Shown piece after piece: positions 56,051 through 64,000 of a DNA stretch of 64,000 bases. Made by a program: the position numbers and the translations under genes. This DNA comes from Isoetes taiwanensis. Lineage: Eukaryota; Streptophyta; Lycopodiopsida; Isoetales; Isoetaceae. Every line of letters begins with the position of its first letter. Positions within the stretch are counted from its first letter, which is position 1. The stretch lies in contig JAJEKV010000413.1 in assembly GCA_021234155.1 (NCBI GenBank), positions 62,001 to 126,000 on the forward strand, given 5' to 3'. The notes under the pieces are model-generated. The model saw nothing but the letters and a program-made list of their open reading frames with translations. It did not search any database and had not been told where the DNA came from.

Positions 56051-58249
56051 TTATTGCTAATAATCGTTCTTGCTAGCTCTCATGTATACTTCTCAACAAA
56101 CCTTGGTGGCTCCAAAATGTGTCTATCCGAGCTTGAGAAAATTCTCGTGAACTTTATTTGGAAAGGTAGTCATTTGGTCAATCGGAATTCTATCCGTAAG
56201 TTTTAAATCTTCCGGTGGTTTAGGATGCAAAAATCTTTTCGACAAGCACAAGCTCTTCCGGGAAGTTTATATGGAAATCAATACATGGGAATCCTTCTCC
56301 TACCAGAATTAATCGATATTGGATTACCCCGAAGTCATCCTCATGGTCACCCCTCTATTCAAAGACTTGCTCCCTCATTCGCCTTCAATGGCTTGAGACC
56401 GCCACTAATATTTCACCTCTTATGTGTAATCTTATCAAAGCTTGGAATGCTATCTCTCCTAACTTCCATTTTATTGCTAGGGAAAAGCTTCATGCGATAT
56501 CTTGCCAATCTTCTCGAATCCAATTTTAGTTGAGCAAAATTCTCCTGTTCTTGCCATCAAGCATCCTAGAATTTATAAGAAGTGGTCCGAGGCTGGTTTC
56601 CTTTACCTTAAGGACTTGATTATTGATGGGAGAGTTATCTCTTGGACTAGATCAAGGGTATGATTGGAGGTACATCATCCGATAAAAAATCTATGCTCTT
56701 ATTAAACCCTTTCTCACAATTTATCCCCCAATCGATAAACCCGATTGGACTATAAAGGAAAAGGAGTCTACAAAGTGAAGGATGTATATAATGCTATGTC
56801 CTCTAACATGGATAATTGCAAAGCTATGCTAAAATGGTCTATTTCTTATGATAAAACTTTAAGAGTCTGCATTCCATAATATTTGGAATTCTTATTGTCC
56901 TCCAAAAAATTTCCTATTTTATCTCGGTTACTTGCTAATGGCGGTCCTGAATAATGGGTCTCGTTTCCAAAAAGAAATCCTAACATCTCAAACAAATTGC
57001 CCCTTAAATTGTAATAATCTTGAGGACTGTTCTCATATTTTCTTCAACGTAAGTTAGATGATTTTTGGAACCGGATTGTCGCTAGATTTGGTATTGGGAA
57101 TAATGGAGATCTTCTCTCCCTTATTCAACATAATGATATGTTTACAAATTCAATCATTTACATAGCTTTATGGAATATTTGGAAAGCAAGAAATCGCGGT
57201 GTTATATGGTCATAAGAATCCTTCTATCTTTTTGGATTAAGATGCATTTTCAGTTTGACTTTGAGACTATTGCAACTCGCTCACAAAAAGAAATTTGGTA
57301 CTAACTTTGGACAGAAATGGGAGATCTTTGGGCAGTTTAGGGGACACTACAGTTTATTTGCTTCAAATCTTCATGTTGTGGATTCTAACTTGTTTCTCTC
57401 TGATGATCCTAGAGTATCTTGAATTCCTGCGTGGAGAGGGGAGAAATAAATTCGACAGCAGCCAGTCCCCTTTCAGTCAGACTTCAACTGACCACATTAT
57501 GAAGAATGACATTGCCTCCTCTATGGAATCTTTTCTCATGAAAAAAGGACATAGGAGACACCTGAAAGAAAGTGAAGATTTGTGGGCAAGCATTTTTTGC
57601 AGAGAGGTTGTGCAACTCCATTGCCTTTGGATGTTTACGTCAATCAACAATTTCCTTCTTAATGAGACTCAGGTGACTAGGTACAGAACCATGTACTATA
57701 ACCACAAATTGTTGGCCGACCTCTATGGCTCTCTTCTTTTTGCTTTTTGGAAGGAAGAGACATGTTCCGCTTCTATGCTACCATAATAATTGGGCTCCCA
57801 ATCATTATCTTTTTTGGGACTACGATGGATTCAATGCATACTTCAATTACGTTTTCTCATCCCGGCACTGATATATCCTTCTTTGTTGGCCCATCCTCCA
57901 GAAACACACTTTTGCTCTTATTTGATTTAGTGTCGGCTTACCTTTTGGTGGATTCAATTTTGGCGGTGTTATCGGGTTCTCTCTCAAGGTTCTCAAATTC
58001 TACATGGCACTGTAGAAGTTACAAAATTTTTCTATTCTCCAAGAACGGGAATACCATCGGATCTTCTTAAGTGTAGCTGCTCATTACTCTGACTCGTCCG
58101 TTTCACTGGATACAAACTCTTTTAAGTGTCCTGTTATTACTGTTATTGGCTGATTCTGATACACTTATTGGTATGCTTATTTTAAGAGCATGCTATTACA
58201 TTGTATCTCTGAGATTTTATAATTAATGACAAAACCAACTCTTACTTTC
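56051..58249 (+). pseudogene. LINE ORF2 C-terminal part and 3' UTR, decayed
   Basis: Short runs in several frames keep the composition of the ORF2 C-terminus. At about 56880-57060 a zf-RVT-like sequence is recognisable (IWNSYCPPKNFLFYL, then CPLNCNNLEDCSHIFF), the usual cysteine- and histidine-containing segment of plant L1 ORF2. A run at 57295-58070 has frames that look protein-like but are unassigned; it may be the extreme C-terminus or 3' UTR. Confidence 0.55.
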
Positions 58250-58270
58250 AAAAAAAAAAAAAAAAAAAAA

Positions 58271-58284
58271 AACTATACAAAACT
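58271..58284. repeat. Target-site duplication of the LINE, right copy
   Basis: AACTATACAAAACT follows the poly(A) directly and equals 50431-50444. The host sequence then continues as ATTTTGTGACAATAAC. Confidence 0.85.
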
Positions 58285-59133
58285 ATTTTGTGACAATAAC
58301 ATTAATAAATCTACTATGACCACATACTATAGAGAAGTAAATAGCCATATTTGAAACAATTAAATATCAACTTGCATCTTATAAATGAAATAGATATAAA
58401 TTAAAAAAACACACCTCTTTTGGTTCCCATCAAAATTGGATAGAACTGCAAAAAATGTTCTACAATCTTTATAACAGTCCTGGTCTTGAAAAAAATGAAA
58501 AATTGTTTATGAGAATGACATTTCTGTATATAAAAAGTAATGTATGATAATACCTCAGTAAGGAAAGCCTTGTTATAAGAAAAGACTCGTTATGCCAACG
58601 AAAACTAGGCTAATGTTTAGATTACAGAGTCATCAACAAATAAAAAAAGCCTTGAGAGAAACAGTCACTATCATGATCGCTGTTGTTGTTCTTGAGAAGA
58701 AGGAAGCGCAGTGTAGCATCCAACGAAAGAAAAGCAAAGAAAAGGGAATGCATGTGCTTACTTTTTAAAAGTTATCCACGTGGCTATTTATTTTAGGTAC
58801 GGGACATTAAAAAATAAGAATAAGAATAAGAATAGTTTTAAAACAGGAACAAGGCGGGAAGGCGGGCATTTAAAACATCAAACGTACGCCTATTAAAAAT
58901 TCAAAAGATATACCTATTAAAAAAGGCCACGTGTTACAGTTCAAAAATTTGTTAGCCTTTTTGCGTGGCAATTAATACAGCGAAGAGCAAGAAGAAAAAT
59001 TGCCAAGAACAAGAAGAAAATTGACACGGCCACACATTCTTCTAAATTCTTGATTCTAGATTTCCACTGATTCTGCTTCTTGAATTTACAAGCATCTTGA
59101 AGCTAGTTCTTGCACCTGCAATCTGTATACAGG
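58285..59133. other. Host flank of the LINE with one candidate exon
   Basis: On the minus strand an acceptor-like AAGACCAG (about 58487-58480) precedes 65 open bases (58479-58415; DCYKDCRTFFAVLSNFDGNQ in one frame) followed by GTGTGT. An upstream piece ends CTTACTGAG before GTATTA (about 58556). They could be 5' exons of the ParB-like pseudogene, whose remaining exons lie beyond the LINE. Two frames are open and the phase is unproved. The rest is AT-rich. Confidence 0.3.
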
Positions 59134-59231
59134 AATGACTTTTTTGTCGACATTCCAGCGTAGAAACGCTGCCGACGCGCGTTAGCGCGGAGGCGGCGTT
59201 GACACGCCGGAATGTCGACAAAAAAGTCATT
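59134..59231. mobile_element. 98-bp foldback element with near-complete hairpin
   Basis: The outer 23 bases at each end (starting AATGACTTTTTTGTCGACAT) are perfect reverse complements. The inner parts continue to pair (AACGC-GCC / GGC-GCGTT and CGCGC / GCGCG) with a few mismatches down to a four-base GTTA loop. Nearly the whole 98 bases therefore fold into one hairpin of 47-base arms. The GC-rich core differs sharply from its AT-rich flanks. No clear target duplication is seen. It could be a tiny MITE or a small-RNA-type foldback; an rRNA or tRNA origin is not apparent. Confidence 0.8.
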
Positions 59232-59249
59232 AGTGTAACGTGAAGTTAA

Positions 59250-60342
59250 CCTAGGGTTTCATTCTGTCATTTTTTTTTCCTTTCTTCCTGCGCCATCGCC
59301 ATCGTTTCTTTAGGGCGATCCACAGGTGTTTCGCGGTGGCGCCATGTTGAAGCTTCATTCCGGTGGCGCCATCTAGGTTTGAGAGTTGAGTAGGCGAGTT
59401 TTTGGAAGCTTTTGACGAAGTTGTGAAGCTTCTTGGTTTGCTTTCGTGTATTTTCTTTGTCTTTTTCCTTCGGTGGCGTCATCTTGCTCTGAGCGTTCGT
59501 TAGGCGAAACTTTTGAAGGTTTTGAAGAAATTTCTTGGTGCCTTTGGTCTGCTTTGTCTGTGTTCTTACTTGCATGGCTATTTCTTGCTATTTCTTGCGT
59601 GCTGGAGGATGTAGGACGACTCTAAAGAGAACTAGGATGGCCTTTTTGCAAGAAATTCTTGCATGCAGGTTCTCTTGTCGAAGTTTTGTGCTTCTGAGTT
59701 TGTTTCAAGTTCTGATTTATTTGTTTCAAGTCTAGGACGAGTTTCAGACTTGGATTCTAGCTTTTTGTATGATCCGGGCAGTTTGTTCAAGGATTCTGTA
59801 AAAAAGGCTGTAAAAAAGGCAAGGATCTTTGTTGTTTTTTGTTATTCTTCTTTTATTTTTCGCTTCTTGTTACTAACTTGGATTTTCTTTTGTAGATATG
59901 TGTGATGGATGATCTTGAGGAACCTATTCTTAGGGATATCACAAATAAGGGAGCTGCAGACAGAGAAGCTTGCTAGTCTGACAGAGAAGCTTGCTAGTCT
60001 TTGGCGCTGCTAGTTCTCCTTGAAGTTCTGCTGGAAGTTCTCTTTGATTTTTTGATGTGTTTGCTGGAATTGATACTTGGAAGTATCACATTTTGAACTG
60101 TAATGTGTTTTTTGAATTGATACTTGAAGTATCATCATATTTTGAATTGTATACAGGACATGCTTCTTAAATGAATGCAAGAAATTTTGAGTCTCGAAAT
60201 TTACTGTTGGAAATTTTCAGAATTGTAACTAAGTAAAAAGAAGAAATGCAAGTAAAAAACAGAATTGCAACCAAGTAACTACATTTCTGGAAAAGAAAAT
60301 CATAGCAGAATAAGGGGTAAAATGGACAGAATGAACCCTAGG
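59250..60342. mobile_element. Candidate piggyBac-like nonautonomous element, TTAA-flanked
   Basis: The left end reads TTAA-CCTAGGGTTTCATTCTG (TTAA 59246-59249) and the right end reads, in reverse complement, TTAA-CCTAGGGTTCATTCTG (TTAA 60343-60346). The inverted repeats extend about 24 bases with two one-base indels. TTAA target duplications and a CC(C)TAG start are hallmarks of piggyBac elements. No transposase is encoded. Inside are two diverged copies of a GGTGGCG(C/T)CAT block (59335, 59365 and 59470) and a small duplication (GACAGAAGCTTGCTAGTCT-like, 59965-60000). Other TTAA-inserting families are possible. Confidence 0.5.
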
Positions 60343-60346
60343 TTAA

Positions 60347-62129
60347 CTTTAGGTGAAAAGGTAACAAAATGTAGCTAGCAATTGAAGCATCACAGATGAA
60401 TCTGATTTTTTTTATCTCTTTGGGGCCGATCTGAAATTCAAACTAGCCTTCTTATTACTAACTCAAATCCGACCCAGTTTGCCTTCAGATCCCGTCAAGT
60501 TTAAGCAACAGAGGTTAAATTGAACAGATTGAAACGACATGATTCAAAATACTATAACTTACCCTGCCACTCTCTGCGCAATCACCTCTTCCATCATCGA
60601 CTGCCATCTATCTGCCTGCTAAATCCTTCCTTCTGCTTCGTCTTCAAAGAGAGATTTACATAGCTTTGCATAAACGGATTTCCCTGATAAATCCCTACCT
60701 CTGGCATTTTTTTTCCAAGTATCCCACAGCTAAGTATCACATTTTTTTTCCAAGTATCCCACAGGTAATTTGAGATCTCATTTTGTCCCATTAAGGGATG
60801 CTTAAAAAGCCACGTCAGCTTTTTAAACTGTCCAATAAGAGAAGAGCTCCAGTGTATTTTATTCCAGTATTATGTGGCAGCAGTAATTAATGCAGTTCTA
60901 ACTAACTTTTGCAGTGTCATTTTTCTACGATAACTTTTGATCAAAAACTCCGATTTGAACACTATTTGTGGCAATGGATTCGTCTCCTCAAGATCTTTCT
61001 AATGACAACCCATTGTTATGTCTTTTGGGATGTAAATATATAAGAAAAGAGCAAAAAACCATATTTTTTAAGGTTAACACATATAGCTTGTATTGAAATA
61101 CATCATAACCATATATCATTTGAAAGATCTTTTCATTCTCAAGATCTAATGCAACAAACGCCACAAACATTTTCATGAGTAGATCAAAAGTTATAGGAAA
61201 AAACGACAAAGAATGAAGTTGTTAATGCTGCATTAATTGCAGTTTGATATAGAGTACTCATTCTATTGGAGGATTCTTATGGGGACAAAAGGAGATCTCA
61301 AATTACCTCTAATGGAGTATGCCAGCGAGTTAGATCGGTAAAAACGGATTCAAAGATGCATACCACAAAGAAAATCTAATCTCTCCCGCGACTCCGGGAA
61401 GAAGTAAAAGCATTTCGGGCATACAGATCTCCGCCCAATTGTAAATCGTGGAGGCCATATATGGTCGCGTTATTGCTAGTTATGGCCTGTTGCTAGTTGT
61501 TGCCTGTTGTGCCGGATCTGGATGCCAGCAGATCAGGAAGAAATGGATATATGTTACAAGATCCGGATCTGCTGGTAGAAGCTAAATGAGGCAAAGAAAA
61601 AATTTTCCTCATGGATTCGTGCACATGGCAGCATCGTCCACCTTCAAGCCGGTGGCTACTAAGCAGTGACAGAATAAAAACGCAGGGACATTGGTTGTGA
61701 GACGCCATGGCTGCTGGAGGAGAAGGAGATCCAGGAGCACACGACTACTTGCCCTAACCCTAAACGAATTTTGCCTACTTGCCCTAAGCGAATTTTGCCT
61801 CTTTGCCTCTGCCCCAACCCTGAACCCAATTCTTCATATCCAACGGTTGCCTTTGCATCTGCCCTAACCCTAAAGGTGTCTATGCAGGAAATCGGGCAGG
61901 GGGGTTAGGCAACCCTGCTAAAAAAAAGGGTTTTGGCCCATTCCTAGCTATGCCACGTGTCGTGCCACCTCAGCAAGTTTCAAGATAAGCCGTTAGATCT
62001 ATAATTTTTCACATCTACGGTCCAGAAAAATAGAAAACTTGAAGATTATTCGACCTTCTGCGAGACAAAATTCCCTCCTCTGTAACTCCGTTCTCCTTCC
62101 TCCTTTCTTTTGCCAGTTCTTGCTCATGC
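60347..62129. other. No supported gene; small repeats and a telo-box
   Basis: A 35-base phrase ending TTTTTTTTCCAAGTATCCCA is duplicated at about 60707 and 60742. A telo-box-like AACCCTAAA occurs at 61757 and 61868 and could mark an old plant promoter ahead of the SMN-like exons, as could the pyrimidine-rich stretch at 62080-62115. No open frame in between has recognisable content. Confidence 0.4.
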
Positions 62130-62280
62130 CAAACCCAAAGGGGCTTCAGCCATGATAAATCAGATGCTTGAAGAAAACATTAGGGCTTTTGACCGTGCCT
62201 TGGCATTGGATGTAGCCGAAAATAAGCAGAATCCGAAGCCATATATTGGCCTTATCTCTTTTTTCTTTCTCCAACGAGCA
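62130..62280 (+). pseudogene. Candidate exon upstream of the SMN-like exons, unnamed
   Basis: After a TTTGCCAG border the plus strand is open for about 50 codons (AHAKPKGASAMINQMLEENI, then AFDRALALDVAENKQNPKP). The composition is exon-like and helical. It is not part of any SMN protein that I know, so it may belong to another gene piece joined here. Confidence 0.3.
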
Positions 62281-62372
62281 GAATCTGGGTTCATTGTTTA
62301 CTTAATTCCGTTTTGCTTTCATCTGCAAGTTGCTGTGCCTTAACTAGTAGGCATTTAACACTGACAAAACAG

Positions 62373-62975
62373 ATGTTGCGATGGTCAATGCTTGGGATGA
62401 CTCCGCCCTTATCAATACCTTTGATGCCGCTATGAACAAGGTTCGATGCTGGATGTAGCTTAGACATGTAGGCTTTAGAATTTAGTGTCGGTTATTGATA
62501 GCCTTCCCTCTTTGAACTTACAGGAAATGCATACTTCACCTCGTGAAAGCAACAGAAGTACTGGACTGCAAGATTCTCAATGTATACAGAAGTGTGAATC
62601 GTAAGTTCATAGCTTTTTTTTATCTTGTCATCTAATTGAGGCAATCTATGAGACCTCTGGTGAATTAATTATCAGATCAGTAGGATTTTATAGCAGGTTT
62701 TATTCTTAGTTATGCTTGACAATTTTTGGATATGAAATTTTTGAAATCTCAAATGTTTTGTTATTTGAAATGTAAATTCCACAACATGCAGGGATGATAT
62801 GATCCAAGATTCGGATAAGGCAGATGTTTTGCCTCAGGAGGTATCTCAGGATATCCAATCAGAAAGGGAAACCCAGGAAACATCACATAAGTTGAATGCT
62901 GTGGCACATGGTGAATATACCCAGCAGTGGAGTATATATTATAAACAGCAAGAATTACAGCAACAATGCCTTTAG
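62373..62975 (+). pseudogene. SMN-like (survival motor neuron) gene fragment, three exons
   Basis: Exon 1 (62373-62440) reads VNAWDDSALINTFDAAMNK, which matches the Gemin2-binding 'W-D-D-(S/T)-A-L-I-x-A-(F/Y)-D-x-A' helix of SMN proteins. These assemble Sm rings on spliceosomal snRNAs. Exon 2 (62524-62600) ends in TC before GTAAGT, and exon 3 (62792 on, after ATGCAG) begins GGATGAT, so the split codon TC|G reads through in frame. Exon 3 is acidic, then reads TQQWSIYYKQQELQQQ to a TAG at 62973. Beyond the stop the frame stays open (NFGIMQGLGSVENYYKYY), which suggests a premature stop. No tudor domain is present, as in reduced plant SMN-like proteins or a truncated copy. Confidence 0.55.
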
Positions 62976-64000
62976 AAGCTGAATTTTGGCATAATGCAGG
63001 GGTTAGGTAGTGTTGAGAATTATTATAAGTATTATACGGAGCGCAGTAAATATCGGACGCTGACATGTTATACCCACGGGCATATCCATGGTATATCCGT
63101 GTGTGTTTGACATGTTATAGCCACGCCAAAGCTTGCAGGATTTCATTTGCTTCTTGGTAATACAGATGTACAGGCAGCTATCAGAGGTAAGCTCTTTTCA
63201 TGGTAGGGAAAAAAAACCAAATAGAGCATGAATAAAAATGGCATATCCTAACTTTGCCTCTTTCAGATTCTTCATTCCGGCTGTGTATTGATTGCTATAT
63301 TTATCACCATCGATATTGATGTCCTTTGGAAACTGAGGCAGGAATTTATGGATAATACACCAGCTAGTTGCACGATTATTACAGACAAATAGCTTTGCAT
63401 TCCATTGGTAAGGAGCTTTCATTTGTTCAAGATGAAGCATGATGCAGTTTTATCTTGCATTCTCTGATTGAATTTTTATCTACCCAAAGCCATGCCATAT
63501 CTGTTGTACAAGACTGCACAAAATGCACCTTGTTTGATTGCTTGTATTTTGAAGTTTTGTTCTGGCCTTCTGCTTTGAAAGAACTCTTGCTTTATCTTAG
63601 CCCTAGACTCGTCAGTGCATTCTTGTAATTGAGTAAAAATTGATAGCTTAACTGTGCAAGTCTTCAAGACACCGACTGGCTAAAAATAGTCACGGAGATG
63701 GAGAAGATCACGGAATAACTTCTCGTTCCTACCCCTTGCTCTAATTTCTCCTTCGGTGCTTCCCTTTTCCTCTAGCTTTTCATTTTGCCTTCTGTTTATT
63801 TTCTCAAGGGCCAGGGCGGCTGCCTCGGAGGAGCTTGCCTCGCCTCAAAGGCATTAATCTTCTGTTTCGCAGCCTATGCATAATTGAAAGCTTGTCCTTA
63901 TGTGCATGGGAAAAGCTGCGCATTCAGTTATGCCGATAGGATGTGGAACTGATGCATTGCTTGTGATGATCTATGTCATGAAACATATTTCGATCCTCTC
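62976..64000. other. Possible 3' end of the SMN-like fragment, then no supported gene
   Basis: A short repeat (TGACATGTTATA with CCACG after it) occurs at 63061 and 63108. A micro-exon-like piece ending in GGTAAG lies at 63166-63195. The rest to the window end has only short frames without recognisable content. Confidence 0.35.

Larger units (their letters stand above)
50445..58270 (+). mobile_element. Full-length L1-type LINE with poly(A) and target-site duplication
   Basis: The element lies between exact 14-base duplications and ends in about 21 A residues (58250-58270). From 5' to 3' it holds an ORF1 of DUF4283 type (about 50.7-52.0 kb), an endonuclease start (MKILSRNLRG at 53609), reverse transcriptase motifs (54.4-56.05 kb) and a C-terminal zf-RVT-like region (about 56.9-57.1 kb). 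The total length of 7.8 kb suits a plant L1 element. Dozens of frameshifts and stops make it inactive, whereas the duplication is still perfect. It interrupts sequence that I read as the upstream part of the ParB-like pseudogene. Confidence 0.9.

Noticed and set aside
1-64000. A CRISPR array or bacterial operon
   Set aside because: No regular repeat-spacer array occurs, and coding relics are interrupted by GT-AG introns with eukaryotic retroelements throughout.

Overview
The window looks like a stretch of nuclear genome from a large, repeat-rich land plant. It carries an L1-type LINE with an ORF1 of the plant DUF4283 kind, a chromovirus-type Ty3/gypsy integrase, Helitron-like 3' termini, short exons with GT-AG introns that resemble plant GT47 and SMN proteins, and a DUF7869 transposon-like gene. 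The second LINE has a different ORF1 type. I would lean towards a non-seed vascular plant such as a fern, but that is an impression and not something the sequence proves. No intact protein-coding gene is visible; nearly everything is a relic, an exon fragment or a mobile element.

Layout. 0-10 kb: two stretches of decayed minus-strand coding sequence that I do not recognise (about 1.55-2.6 kb and 5.4-7.7 kb), then a CpG-rich stretch with a short tandem repeat. 10.0-12.5 kb: a decayed DUF7869 gene on the plus strand; a second, minus-strand piece of the same family lies at 13.9-14.1 kb. 15.1-20.0 kb: a 5'-truncated, frameshifted LINE on the minus strand, inserted into a decayed DUF4283-type ORF. 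24.05-24.6 kb: a Ty3/gypsy LTR or leader with a gag start. 27.2-43.5 kb: a head-to-tail series of Helitron-like units. Each ends in the hairpin GCCCAGC-AAC-GCTGGGC (or a close variant) followed by CTAG or CTAA. One unit is almost entirely a 1.7 kb polypurine tract; another carries exon fragments from both strands, including one like a GT47 arabinosyltransferase. 43.9-45.3 kb: an internally deleted chromovirus sharing its 235-bp leader with the one at 24 kb. 45.4-48.9 kb (possibly from 58.5 kb): a minus-strand pseudogene with a ParB-like G-Q-H-S motif. It is split by a tandem array of tRNA-like repeat units, and about 20 copies of a short palindrome lie upstream of it. 50.4-58.3 kb: a full-length, much-mutated L1-type LINE with a 14-bp target-site duplication and poly(A) tail. 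59.1-60.4 kb: a 98-bp foldback element beside a 1.1 kb element with inverted repeats flanked by TTAA. 62.4-63.0 kb: three phase-compatible exons of an SMN-like gene.

The window therefore reads as layers of insertion: elements inside elements inside old genes. The items most worth a second look are the serial Helitron-like units and their polypurine member, the palindrome family next to the ParB-like pseudogene, and the foldback/TTAA pair.
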